Of a stretch of 11,973 bases of DNA, positions 1 to 6,447 are shown piece by piece. This DNA comes from Parcubacteria group bacterium SW_6_46_9. Its GTDB lineage: Bacteria > Patescibacteriota > Minisyncoccia > Phycocordibacterales > SW-6-46-9. The DNA is taken from NCBI GenBank assembly GCA_003022255.1, contig PXPA01000061.1, positions 1-11,973 of the forward strand, written 5' to 3'. How positions within the stretch are numbered: the first letter of the stretch is position 1; the number at the start of each line of letters is the position of its first letter. The translations under genes and the position numbers were made by a program. The notes below the pieces were generated by a model, which searched no databases, was not told the origin of the DNA, and worked only from the letters and a program-made list of their open reading frames with translations.

Positions 1-807
1 GAAAACCTCGGCGTTGAGATTAACTGCCTTGGCGATCACAGCACGAAAGAAAAATTTACCAAACGATTCAAAAATCACGTCAAGCGAAACCTTGAAGATA
101 TTCGCCCTCGGTGCCAAACGCTTTTCAAGCAGGATCCGCTTCGTTTTACCACCTGTGACCATGATGTCTGCAGTGAGATTACCAAAAACGGACCCAATCC
201 GGTTGATTACCTAAAAAAGGCCGACCGGAACCACTTAAAAGAGGTGTGCGAGTACCTGGAATCATTATCTGTTCCCTACCGTATTAACACGGCACTAGCC
301 GGATCACACCACCACCACTCACACACGCTATTTCAGGTCAAAGAGTTTTCCAGCAACCAATCACCGCATGATGAGGACCCGCTTGCCCGTGGTGAACGAC
401 ACTTCCTGACGCCCGGCAAAATGGGCCACAATCGCAGTATTCACACTATTTCTGCATCCGTTGATGTCCCCGGCGGCAGGCGGCAGTCCTTCAAGTCGGC
501 TGATGAAGATGAGGTGAAAACACCGGATATATATTATCTCCATCTCAGCAGAGAGGCGCGAAAATACAGTTTGCCCCTGATCGAGACGTTACGCCAACAC
601 GATATTACAATACTGCAAAAACTAACCAAAGACCGGATACGAGACCAGATAACCGTCGCGAAACGAATGGGGGTAACACACGCGGTGATTGCCGGTCTAC
701 AGGAAGTCCGCGATCAAACCGTTGTTGTCAGATCAATGGATGACCGCTCACAACAGACGATTGACGCCGATCGGCTACCACAATTTTTGCAAAAAGTTGC
801 CTTGTAA
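1..807 (+). CDS. Histidyl-tRNA synthetase-like protein, 5' end outside the window
   Basis: The frame is open from the first base to a TAA at 805-807, giving 268 codons of a protein whose start is missing. The order matches the end of class IIa HisRS: an EINCLGD strand (codons 6-12), a DPLRF element like the family's NPLRxLD, a helix before the histidine-binding loop, then a C-terminal anticodon-binding fold from about codon 178 (IYYLHLS, then LRQHDI, ending in AVIAGLQEVRDQTVVVRSM). HisRS normally charges tRNA-His with histidine. Here the hallmark loop (LVRGLDYY followed by TVFE) reads LAGSHHHHSHTLFQ at 295-336, so the catalytic arginine and both tyrosines are gone, and the following GGRYD/motif-3 region is hard to recognise. 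It is therefore a HisRS homologue of doubtful synthetase activity. HisZ is less likely because HisZ lacks the anticodon domain. No terminator is visible before bS21. Confidence 0.75.
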   Translation, partial: ENLGVEINCLGDHSTKEKFTKRFKNHVKRNLEDIRPRCQTLFKQDPLRFTTCDHDVCSEITKNGPNPVDYLKKADRNHLKEVCEYLESLSVPYRINTALAGSHHHHSHTLFQVKEFSSNQSPHDEDPLARGERHFLTPGKMGHNRSIHTISASVDVPGGRRQSFKSADEDEVKTPDIYYLHLSREARKYSLPLIETLRQHDITILQKLTKDRIRDQITVAKRMGVTHAVIAGLQEVRDQTVVVRSMDDRSQQTIDADRLPQFLQKVAL

Positions 808-825
808 GCTGATACATGTTATTGT
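797..825 (+). promoter_or_regulatory. Promoter of the bS21 gene, leaderless arrangement
   Basis: TTGCCT (797-802) and TATTGT (820-825) are separated by 17 bases. Transcription would start about 832-833, on or next to the ATG at 833, so the mRNA would have essentially no leader. The -35 box overlaps the last codons of the upstream HisRS-like gene. Confidence 0.5.
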
Positions 826-832
826 TTTGTGT

Positions 833-1072
833 ATGATCAATATTAAAGTAGAAGGCAGTCAATCGGAAAGTAACAGTAACATCCTGCGGCGCTTTTCTCG
901 CCGTGTTCGCAACGCCGGCATCGTTGAGAAAGCCAAATCACTCAAGGAACGCAAGCGTCCGCCGTCAGACACACAAAAAAAGCAGGAAAAGTTGCGAAGA
1001 CTGCGACGACTAGAAGAGGTCGATAAGATGATCAAGCTCGGTAAGTTACCCGATCGCCGGCGCCGATCATAG
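833..1072 (+). CDS. rpsU: Small ribosomal subunit protein bS21
   Basis: This gene encodes 79 residues, very rich in Arg and Lys. The beginning INIKVEGSQSESNSNILRRF followed by SRRVRNAGIVEKAK matches the bS21 pattern (valine-rich start, a spaced 'ALRRFKRKVEKAGI' helix), then a long basic helix with repeated RRL and RRR. bS21 sits on the 30S platform near the anti-Shine-Dalgarno end of 16S rRNA. The protein is somewhat longer than the roughly 70 residues usual in proteobacteria, the extra length being in the basic tail. ATG 833 is chosen because homology begins there and it lies directly at the predicted transcription start; there is no Shine-Dalgarno. It stands alone between its own promoter and a good terminator at 1109-1130. 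Confidence 0.85.
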   Translation: MINIKVEGSQSESNSNILRRFSRRVRNAGIVEKAKSLKERKRPPSDTQKKQEKLRRLRRLEEVDKMIKLGKLPDRRRRS

Positions 1073-1108
1073 GCAACCAATATGACGCTGCTGCAAACGA
1101 GGACGAGT

Positions 1109-1130
1109 ACCGGCCCTTGGTCGGTTTTTT
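1109..1130 (+). terminator. Rho-independent terminator after bS21
   Basis: ACCGGCC (1109-1115), loop CTT and GGTCGGT (1119-1125) form a 7-bp stem with one G-U pair, followed directly by five further T. It lies 37 bases after the bS21 stop and separates bS21 from ftsA. Confidence 0.75.
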
Positions 1131-1144
1131 CCGTGTTTTACACA

Positions 1145-1175
1145 TTGGTGGTTTACGAAACAATGGTACTATGAT
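1145..1175 (+). promoter_or_regulatory. Candidate ftsA promoter
   Basis: TTGGTG (1145-1150) and TATGAT (1170-1175) are 19 bases apart, longer than ideal. The -10 box is good and would give a short leader of about 14 bases before ATG 1197, with no Shine-Dalgarno in it. Confidence 0.4.
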
Positions 1176-1196
1176 AGATGTTTTTAGCTACTATTT

Positions 1197-2366
1197 ATGG
1201 CTCAAGATTTATCTGTCGGAATTGATATTGGCTCTTACCAAACAAAGGTTGTTGCTGTCGAAGCCACAGACAACCGTAGCCTCCCGCCAATCCGAGGCAC
1301 CGGCTTTGCCGAATCAGATGGTCTTCGTCAGGGCCACGTAATTGATTCTACAGCTGTTACCAACCGAGCAGCTGCAGCAATTCAGCAAGCCGGTGAGTCT
1401 GCCGGCCAGCCCTTATCCGCCGTCAATGCCGCTATCAGCGGAGCCAGTCTGGTCGGCCGGCACAGTGCCGGATCAATCACCTTTGATTCGGATCAGCACC
1501 AGATAACAGAACGTGATATTAAACAAGTAGTCTCCGTCGCCCAGGAGGCCTTAGCCGATGAATTCAGCAAAAACCACACAGTACTGCACACGTTCCCGCT
1601 GGCGTTTAAAGTTGATGGATCAACAACGATGGGACGGCCGGTTGGCCTGAAGGGCGGGCGGCTTGCTGTGCGGGTCTTTTTTATTGGATCGCTATCGCAG
1701 CACATTTATGATCTGGTAGCTGCTATCGAAGATGCTGGTGTTACCGTTGATAACGTTGTTGCCGGACCGCTTGCCGCCAGTGAAGTTACCGTCAATGACG
1801 CACAAAAACGTGCCGGGTGCGTGCTGGCAGACATTGGCGCAGAGACCGTCTCACTTATCGTTTTTGATGATAATCAGCCGGTATCCTTAAACGTATTTTC
1901 AATTGGCTCAACGGACATTACCAACGACATAGCCTTGGGTCTGAAGGTTTCACTAGAAAAAGCCGAACAAATCAAATGCGGCGGCGTAACCGGCGAAAGC
2001 GGATCCGAAGACCAGCTTGCTGATATCATTGATGCGCGCTTAACCGATATATTTGAATTAATTGCAGACCACCTGGAAAAAATTAACCGCAAGCAACTAC
2101 TCCCTGCCGGTATCGTCATTGCCGGCGGCGGATCGAGTTTGGCTTCTGTTGAAAATATCGCTCGGACAACCCTTGATCTTCCCACCGAAACCGCACACAT
2201 TAAACTACCGAAAACGAAGATAATCCATGAGCTTGAGAATCCCGCCTGGTCAGTGTCATACGGAACGGCTACACACGGACTACGCAACCAACCGTCCGGT
2301 CTTTTGTCTTCAGTCCGGTCTTCCGGGAGTACCGTCTTGTCCTGGCTGCAGCAGTTTCTCCCCTAG
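1197..2366 (+). CDS. ftsA: Cell division protein FtsA
   Basis: The product is a 389-residue actin-like ATPase that tethers FtsZ filaments to the membrane and recruits the divisome. The ASKHA nucleotide-binding motifs are in order: phosphate-1 GIDIGSYQTKVV near residue 8, the FtsA-specific 1C subdomain with AISGASLVGR in the first third, phosphate-2 ADIGAETVSLIVF around residue 212, and the adenosine motif AGGGSSL around residue 309. The last 20 residues (SVRSSGSTVLSWLQQFLP region) form a short amphipathic helix after a Ser/Gly linker, as expected for the membrane-targeting sequence, so the protein looks full length. ATG 1197 is the natural family start. ftsZ follows on the same strand, but only after a 650-base gap with its own promoters, so the pair is probably not a tight operon. 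The TAG stop is also the first codon of a repeat shared with the end of ftsZ. Confidence 0.95.
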   Translation: MAQDLSVGIDIGSYQTKVVAVEATDNRSLPPIRGTGFAESDGLRQGHVIDSTAVTNRAAAAIQQAGESAGQPLSAVNAAISGASLVGRHSAGSITFDSDQHQITERDIKQVVSVAQEALADEFSKNHTVLHTFPLAFKVDGSTTMGRPVGLKGGRLAVRVFFIGSLSQHIYDLVAAIEDAGVTVDNVVAGPLAASEVTVNDAQKRAGCVLADIGAETVSLIVFDDNQPVSLNVFSIGSTDITNDIALGLKVSLEKAEQIKCGGVTGESGSEDQLADIIDARLTDIFELIADHLEKINRKQLLPAGIVIAGGGSSLASVENIARTTLDLPTETAHIKLPKTKIIHELENPAWSVSYGTATHGLRNQPSGLLSSVRSSGSTVLSWLQQFLP

Positions 2367-2546
2367 GGCGTTCGCACCCGCGCTTCTGAAGCGCACGCAA
2401 GAATTCCCGGCGAGAATTCTTGCTCAGTCCTCACGAAAAATTAAAACCGTGCATTTTTCGTTGCGGAGTCACTTCAGAAGCGGGGTGCTCACTTGGTTAT
2501 AACATGTCCAGAGTTTGTGCTGTATATAGTTTTGCTAAGGAAGTGC
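2364..2546 (+). repeat. Structured modular repeat, copy A, starting at the ftsA stop codon
   Basis: Three blocks are shared with copy B after ftsZ: TAGGGCGTTCGCACCCGC (2364-2381, identical over 18 bases and beginning with the stop codon), TTGGTTA-N2-ACATGTCC (2493-2509), and CTAAGGAAGTGC (2535-2546). The core between them is specific to this copy. It folds as a closed three-stem unit: 2374-2391 pairs with 2472-2488 (17 bp with one bulged G), enclosing GCAAGAATTC/GAATTCTTGC (2397-2406 with 2414-2423) and ACGAAAAAT/ATTTTTCGT (2433-2441 with 2453-2461). No T-run follows, so it is not a plain terminator. It may be an RNA processing or stability element, or a small mobile repeat. Confidence 0.7.
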
Positions 2547-2911
2547 CGTTGATTCCATTTTCTGCTTACAAACTCATCAGCCACTCTCTGGGAAGTTGAC
2601 ATGCTTTATTTAATGTTTTATCCATTCACAGGTCCGACCTGTGATTTTGTTTGACGATGCATTAAAAATGACTTTCGTGGGGAGAGTCTAACCTTTCTAC
2701 TTTTCAATTACATTGCAGCTGCTCATCAGAGAGGGTGAACTTATTTTTTTGTTTAAAAAAAATTAGAGATTGAACGTAATCGGGTTTTTACGAGATTCTT
2801 ACATTCGATATTCTTAAATCCTCATCATTTTCTTGAGTCATGCCTCTTACCTCTCTACTTATTCTTACTACCCTCCACCCTCTACTTTCTGCATGCTACC
2901 CACTAACTGCC
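2547..2911. other. Non-coding stretch between ftsA and ftsZ
   Basis: No gene is supported here. It holds one perfect 7-bp hairpin, CACAGGT/ACCTGTG (2627-2643), followed by ATTTTGTTTG, a possible weak terminator for ftsA transcripts. Bases 2843-2890 contain no G at all on this strand and are mostly C and T. A similar pyrimidine-rich stretch occurs near 9716-9745. The base composition is clearly more AT-rich than in the flanking genes. Confidence 0.5.
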
Positions 2912-2975
2912 TATAATTGACAGATGGACATCTTACATTTGTAGTGTTAGCATAGCGGCGTATTTATGGTAATGT
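2912..2975 (+). promoter_or_regulatory. Cluster of candidate ftsZ promoters
   Basis: Three overlapping solutions are visible: consensus TTGACA (2917-2922) with TGTAGT (2940-2945) at 17 bases; TTAGCA (2947-2952) with TAATGT (2970-2975) at 17 bases; and a consensus TATAAT at 2912-2917 with no clear -35 box. They suggest that ftsZ is transcribed independently of ftsA, possibly from more than one start. Confidence 0.5.
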
Positions 2976-2986
2976 TTAACTAGCAG

Positions 2987-3001
2987 AGAAGGTGTTAGTT
3001 G
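2987..3001 (+). promoter_or_regulatory. Shine-Dalgarno-like AGAAGGTG with TTG, alternative ftsZ start
   Basis: AGAAGGTG (2987-2994) is the only clear ribosome-binding site in the window and stands 4 bases before an in-frame TTG at 2999. Using it would add eight residues (MPRLIYIF) to FtsZ. Against it, those codons are AT-rich, include a rare ATA, and are unlike the rest of the gene, while the family starts closer to ATG 3023. The two starts cannot be resolved by eye. Confidence 0.35.
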
Positions 3002-3022
3002 CCACGTTTAATTTATATATTT

Positions 3023-4216
3023 ATGTCTCAAGAAGTAGATCCTGACGTTCAAACATTTGCTCGTATCAAGGTTGTTGGTGTTGGGGGTGGTGGTGGAAAC
3101 GCAATCAATCATATGATTGAATCCGGTGTTTCCGGTGTAGATTTTGTTGCTATCAACACCGATGCGCAAGATTTACACGAATCAAACCTCGAGGAAACAA
3201 TCCATATCGGTAAAAACCTCACGCAAGGCTTGGGAACCGGCATGAACCCGGAACTTGGGAAACGCGCCGCCGAAGAGACCAAAGAAGAGATCCAAGGAGC
3301 AGTAAAAAACTCTGACATGGTCTTTATCACCTGCGGTATGGGTGGCGGCACCGGAACTGGCGGAGCCCCCGTTGTTGCCCAGGTAGCTCGTGAATCCGGA
3401 GCACTGACTGTAGGTGTTGTTACCAAACCATTCTTCTTTGAGGGTGCGCAGCGAAAACAACTTGCTGAAGAAGGTCTCCAGCGGTTACAAAAAGAAGTGG
3501 ATGCGCTAATTGTTATTCCCAACGACCGTCTGTTGCAGACAGTTGATGATGATGCGACAGCCGAAGAAGCCTTCGCGCGCTGTGACGAGGTACTCCGGGA
3601 AGCGGTTGAGGGAATCGCGGACCTTATTACCACGCCGGGAATTGTTAATGTCGACTTTGCTGACATCAGATCTGTCATGGAAAGCGCCGGCTCAGCGCTG
3701 ATGGGTGTTGGCGACGGGTCTGGCGAGGATCGTGCGAAAGAAGCGGCTACAGCAGCAATCAACTCTCCGCTATTGGATGTCTCTGTAGATGGGGCCGAAG
3801 GTGTACTGTTTGCGATTGCCGGCAGTGAAGATCTCAAGATGAATGAGGTGCAGGAGGCGGCCAAAATTATCACCGAATCAATTGATCCGGACGCCAAAGT
3901 TATATTCGGTGCCTTCCAGGATGAGGATCTCAATCAAAACAGTGTTCGCGTTACCGTAATTGCAACCGGCTTTGCTGAAAATGAAGTTATCGAAGACGAT
4001 TCTGATTCTGTATTCGATTTTAGCGAGGAAGAAATTCGCAACCAGACGGAGCAAACGACCGCCGGCAACCTTGACAACAGTAACGATTCTGACAACGATA
4101 ACGAGTTAGAAAACTTTCCCAGCGAAGACGTTGATGCCAACGAGGATCAAGACAACTGGGGTGCTGTTCCCGCCTTCCTTCGGCGATCACAGAAAAAAGA
4201 CGATACCGATAAATAG
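3023..4216 (+). CDS. ftsZ: Cell division protein FtsZ
   Basis: The product is a 397-residue tubulin-like GTPase that forms the division ring. The N-terminal IKVVGVGGGGGNAI is the first nucleotide-binding loop. The tubulin signature GGGTGTGGAPVVA lies around residues 106-118, and the synergy (T7) loop reads NVDFADIRSVM, with the aspartate that completes the GTPase site of the next subunit. A second, smaller domain follows, then an acidic, Asn/Asp-rich linker and the C-terminal peptide VPAFLRR, the segment that binds FtsA. All functional parts are present. ATG 3023 gives a normal 13-residue lead before the GTPase fold; a TTG at 2999 with a Shine-Dalgarno is the alternative. Its TAG stop starts repeat copy B. 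FtsA is the upstream neighbour and its direct partner. Confidence 0.96.
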   Translation: MSQEVDPDVQTFARIKVVGVGGGGGNAINHMIESGVSGVDFVAINTDAQDLHESNLEETIHIGKNLTQGLGTGMNPELGKRAAEETKEEIQGAVKNSDMVFITCGMGGGTGTGGAPVVAQVARESGALTVGVVTKPFFFEGAQRKQLAEEGLQRLQKEVDALIVIPNDRLLQTVDDDATAEEAFARCDEVLREAVEGIADLITTPGIVNVDFADIRSVMESAGSALMGVGDGSGEDRAKEAATAAINSPLLDVSVDGAEGVLFAIAGSEDLKMNEVQEAAKIITESIDPDAKVIFGAFQDEDLNQNSVRVTVIATGFAENEVIEDDSDSVFDFSEEEIRNQTEQTTAGNLDNSNDSDNDNELENFPSEDVDANEDQDNWGAVPAFLRRSQKKDDTDK

Positions 4217-4326
4217 GGCGTTCGCACCCGCACTTCTGTGCGACACGAGTTAGCCGTCCAGCGGACGGCTATTGGTTACTACATGTCCGAGATCTGTGAT
4301 TTTCACTGATTTTTCTAAGGAAGTGC
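4214..4326 (+). repeat. Structured modular repeat, copy B, starting at the ftsZ stop codon
   Basis: It carries the same three blocks as copy A: TAGGGCGTTCGCACCCGC (4214-4231), TTGGTTA-N2-ACATGTCC (4272-4288) and CTAAGGAAGTGC (4315-4326). The core differs completely. Here it is two simple hairpins, CGCAC/GTGCG around TTCT (4229-4242) and TAGCCGTCC/GGACGGCTA around AGC (4251-4271). Conserved ends around an exchangeable hairpin core suggest a modular RNA or mobile repeat. Confidence 0.7.
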
Positions 4327-4377
4327 TGGGATTTAATATCTTAGAAAACCGTGGATCTTACATTGCTCTGCTACGAA

Positions 4378-4404
4378 TTGAGACGATTAACAAAATCGTA
4401 ACGT
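4378..4404 (+). promoter_or_regulatory. Candidate promoter of the thioredoxin reductase-like gene
   Basis: TTGAGA (4378-4383) and TAACGT (4399-4404) are 15 bases apart, which is short. Transcription would begin within a few bases of the GTG at 4409, so this too would be a nearly leaderless message; no Shine-Dalgarno precedes the GTG. Confidence 0.35.
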
Positions 4405-4408
4405 TTTT

Positions 4409-5359
4409 GTGAACCAACCTGAAAAAAGTACACAATACGAACTTACCATCATCGGTGGCGGTCCGGCCGGGGTCGCCGGTGGTGTGTATGCTGCTCGCAA
4501 ACAGCTTGATACGGTACTAATTACAGAAAATTTTGGTGGGCAAAGCGAGGTATCTCCGGAGATTAACAACTGGATCGGCACGAAATCAATTTCCGGCAGC
4601 CAGTGGGCTGACAACTTAGAAGAGCACGTGCGTGATTATCAGGGTGAGTTTCTGGAGATTAACGAAGGTACAAAAGCCACCGACCTTCAGCAAAACGACC
4701 ATGGGGAATTTATCGTGAACACAGACAGTGGCAAAGAGCCGATAGCAAGCCAAGCGGTTTTGGTTGCCAGCGGTGCTCACCGACGCAAGCTTGATATTCC
4801 CGGTGCTGAAGAATTTGAAAACAAAGGAGTTGTCTACTGCGCGTCCTGTGACGGTCCGCTATTTGCTGACAAAGACACCGTCGTTATTGGCGGTGGTGAC
4901 GCCGGATTTGAAGCAGCTGCTCAGCTAGCCTCCTACACAAAAAGCGTTACCCTCTTACATCACTCAGAAGAGTTTAGCGCTGATCCGGTAACGGTTGATC
5001 GAGTGTTGGAAAACGACAACGTTACCGCCCACACAAACGCTGAACCACAAGAAATTGTCGGTGGTGATTTCGTGGAAAAAATTATCTACGAAGATCTTGA
5101 CACCGATAACCTGCATGAATTGGAAACCGACGGTGTATTTGTGGAAATCGGTCTTGTTCCCAACACAAATTTTGCCAGCAACCTCCTGAAAACAAACGAG
5201 CACAATCAAATAATTACTAACCCAAAAGACCAAACCACATCAGTTGCCGGCGTCTGGGCGGCCGGAGACGTGACAAACGGCTTGTATCATCAGAATAATA
5301 TCGCTGCCGGTGATGCCGTAAAAGCAATTGAAGACATTTACCTCTGGCTAAAAACGTAA
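4409..5359 (+). CDS. trxB: Thioredoxin reductase / AhpF-like FAD-dependent disulfide reductase
   Basis: The product is a 316-residue flavoprotein of the two-dinucleotide-domain family, transferring electrons from NAD(P)H through FAD to a redox-active CxxC. The FAD loop GGGPAG is at residues 16-21, the active-site CASC at 144-147, and the NAD(P)H-binding GGGDAG at 161-166, with the closing FAD motif VWAAGDV near the end. TrxB enzymes normally carry HRRxxxR after the NADPH loop to hold the 2'-phosphate; here the segment is HHSEEFSAD (from residue 184) with no arginine. The stretch after it, including VFVEIGLVPNTN, resembles the C-terminal part of AhpF, which uses NADH. The N-terminal AhpF thioredoxin-fold domains are absent. 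The start is GTG; no earlier start fits the family. No thioredoxin or AhpC gene is nearby, so the symbol marks the family rather than a proven partner. Confidence 0.85.
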   Translation: MNQPEKSTQYELTIIGGGPAGVAGGVYAARKQLDTVLITENFGGQSEVSPEINNWIGTKSISGSQWADNLEEHVRDYQGEFLEINEGTKATDLQQNDHGEFIVNTDSGKEPIASQAVLVASGAHRRKLDIPGAEEFENKGVVYCASCDGPLFADKDTVVIGGGDAGFEAAAQLASYTKSVTLLHHSEEFSADPVTVDRVLENDNVTAHTNAEPQEIVGGDFVEKIIYEDLDTDNLHELETDGVFVEIGLVPNTNFASNLLKTNEHNQIITNPKDQTTSVAGVWAAGDVTNGLYHQNNIAAGDAVKAIEDIYLWLKT

Positions 5360-5447
5360 TATAGCGCCTTCACTACACAAATCTATAAGTAGCAAAGGTA
5401 GTTGAGCACGCCTTGCCCGTGGGGCAAAGCGACTTTACGAGGTGGCT

Positions 5448-5467
5448 GAAAACGTAGTTTTTCTTTT
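5448..5467 (+). terminator. Weak terminator-like hairpin after the flavoprotein gene
   Basis: GAAAAC, GTA, GTTTTTC (5448-5463) followed by TTTT gives a short AT-rich stem that could end the 4409-5359 transcript. A stronger hairpin without a T-run, TTGCCC/GGGCAA (5413-5427), lies just upstream. Confidence 0.3.
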
Positions 5468-5492
5468 GTCATCAAGAAAAATTTGCTACATT
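5466..5492 (+). promoter_or_regulatory. Candidate tRNA-Val promoter
   Basis: TTGTCA (5466-5471) and TACATT (5487-5492) are 15 bases apart, giving a predicted start a few bases before the tRNA at 5506. The spacing is short, so confidence is limited. Confidence 0.35.
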
Positions 5493-5505
5493 AAATGGTG
5501 TATTT

Positions 5506-5578
5506 GGGTGGTTAGCTCAGCTGGTAGAGCGTCCGCTTGACTCGCGGAAGGCCATAGGTTCGAGTCCTATATCACCCA
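5506..5578 (+). tRNA. tRNA-Val (anticodon GAC)
   Basis: A complete cloverleaf: acceptor GGGTGGT/ATCACCC with one G-U pair, D stem GCTC/GAGC with GG in the loop, anticodon stem TCCGC/GCGGA, variable AGGCC, T stem ATAGG/CCTAT with TTCGAGT, discriminator A, and no encoded CCA (the next bases are CAG). The anticodon loop is TTGACTC, reading GAC for valine codon GUC. Position 37, next to the anticodon, is T; a purine (A in the E. coli counterpart) is normal. The last 20 bases of the gene region recur at 5738-5757. Confidence 0.93.
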
Positions 5579-5757
5579 CAGCGACTTTGGAGCGAGGACG
5601 ATAAGAACAAGCAGTTTTGCTTGTTCGTTAGGACGAGAAAAGCGCAGCTATATTTTTGTTTGTCTGCCTCAGGCAGACAAGGCAAAAATAGCGAGCTGTG
5701 GTGACGAAAATTTTACGTCAGTAAAATTATTCGTGACCGAGTCCTATACCACCTACA
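5579..5757 (+). repeat. Hairpin module downstream of tRNA-Val, closed by a second copy of the tRNA 3' end
   Basis: Bases 5738-5757 repeat 5561-5580 (T arm and acceptor of tRNA-Val plus CA) with 18 of 20 identities at a distance of 177. Between the copies stand three strong hairpins: GAACAAGCA/TGCTTGTTC (5605-5626, 9 bp, loop of 4); a long compound hairpin 5645-5698 made of CAGCT/AGCTG, TATTTTTG/CAAAAATA and TTGTCTGCC/GGCAGACAA; and ACGAA-AATTTTAC/GTAAAATT-TTCGT (5704-5734, 13 bp with one bulge). The arrangement resembles an insertion that restored or duplicated a tRNA end. No integrase or reading frame lies inside it. Confidence 0.65.
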
Positions 5758-5784
5758 ATGGATAGCATGAATTGTAGTGTGGTA
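5747..5784. other. Hairpin overlapping the duplicated tRNA end
   Basis: Bases 5747-5759 pair with 5771-5784 (13 bp with a single bulged T) around the loop GGATAGCATGA. The 5' arm is part of the copied tRNA-Val end, so the copy is locked in a new stem and cannot form a T arm. The remainder up to 5934 contains only a weak hairpin TCTTGTA/TACAAGA near 5853-5876 and no gene. Confidence 0.5.
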
Positions 5785-5934
5785 GCACACAACTTTCTTT
5801 GCGTGCGTGTAGAACTGAAAGGCGCACCCTAAGAGTATTTCCTCACTCAATCTTGTAGATAAATAACATTACAAGACTTCGTCCAGAGCACAGCATGTCT
5901 GAGTTTCATCAAAGCTTTTCACAGAAAACTAGGG

Positions 5935-5940
5935 TATAAT
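5935..5940 (+). promoter_or_regulatory. Consensus -10 box before the phosphatase-like gene
   Basis: A perfect TATAAT ends 14 bases before the ATG at 5955, giving a predicted leader of about 8 bases with no Shine-Dalgarno. No good -35 box is seen at the usual distance. Confidence 0.5.
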
Positions 5941-5954
5941 AGTATTTGTAAATC

Positions 5955-6371
5955 ATGAACATATTATTCTTATGTCGTGGTAATGTAGCGCGCAGCCAGA
6001 TGGCAGCATCATTATTTCAAGAATTTAGTGATAATGGTGATAAGTATACGGTAAAGTCTGCGGGCACGAAACTTTCTGAGCCCGAAGCATCAATCAAATC
6101 CCTTCGCCCGAAAACTAACAACGTTATTGAATCGATGCAGGAGATTGATGTCGATATTTCGAAAAAGACCCGAGAGGAGGTCACACCAGAAATGATATCG
6201 TGGGCTGACAAGGTATTTTTAGTACTGAACAGTAAAAAAGATCCTATTCCGGAGTTTGTTACAGATCATTCCGATGTAACAGTTTGGGAGACTCAAGATG
6301 TCAAAGGAAGGTCTATTGATTTTACTCGGCAAGTAAGAGATGAAATTAATAAAAGTAAAAAGTCTTGTTGA
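5955..6371 (+). CDS. Low-molecular-weight protein tyrosine phosphatase / arsenate reductase-like protein
   Basis: A 138-residue protein of the LMW-PTP superfamily. The P-loop CRGNVARS (residues 7-14) is the C-x5-R-S signature in which Cys7 is the nucleophile and Arg13 binds the phosphate or arsenate oxyanion. D96-P97 (KKDPIPEF) fits the general-acid DP motif. The tail VRDEINKS resembles the closing helix of arsenate reductases. Thioredoxin-coupled ArsC needs two further cysteines in the middle of the chain, and these are absent; the only other cysteine is the very last residue. A phosphatase-type role is therefore more likely than thioredoxin-linked arsenate reduction, but the substrate cannot be told. 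It appears to be a single-gene unit with its own -10 box, and it ends in TGA, which shows that TGA is a stop here. Confidence 0.85.
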   Translation: MNILFLCRGNVARSQMAASLFQEFSDNGDKYTVKSAGTKLSEPEASIKSLRPKTNNVIESMQEIDVDISKKTREEVTPEMISWADKVFLVLNSKKDPIPEFVTDHSDVTVWETQDVKGRSIDFTRQVRDEINKSKKSC

Positions 6372-6447
6372 GGATCTTAGTGAATTTAAGGAGAATTAAG
6401 AGCCTAACATACAAGGACATTTGCCAGGATACAGCTCTGATATCAAG

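Noticed and set aside
307..318. Artificial His-tag or vector sequence (four histidines after GS)
   Set aside because: The four His codons sit in frame within a continuous homologous protein that goes on into a normal anticodon-binding domain, and there is no vector context.
859..1080. Minus-strand reading frame across bS21
   Set aside because: It is the antisense of an Arg-rich gene; Ser/Arg-rich translation, no motif, and the plus-strand bS21 match is clear.
3109..3933. Long minus-strand frame (274 codons) inside ftsZ
   Set aside because: Ser/Ala/Thr-rich antisense shadow of a well-conserved gene with no start signals or family features.
5579..5757. CRISPR array
   Set aside because: The repeats are inverted hairpins and one tRNA-end copy, not regularly spaced direct repeats with unique spacers; no cas genes are present.
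5955..6371. Thioredoxin-coupled arsenate reductase (ArsC) as a firm call
   Set aside because: Only the P-loop cysteine and a terminal cysteine are present; the two relay cysteines of that family are missing.
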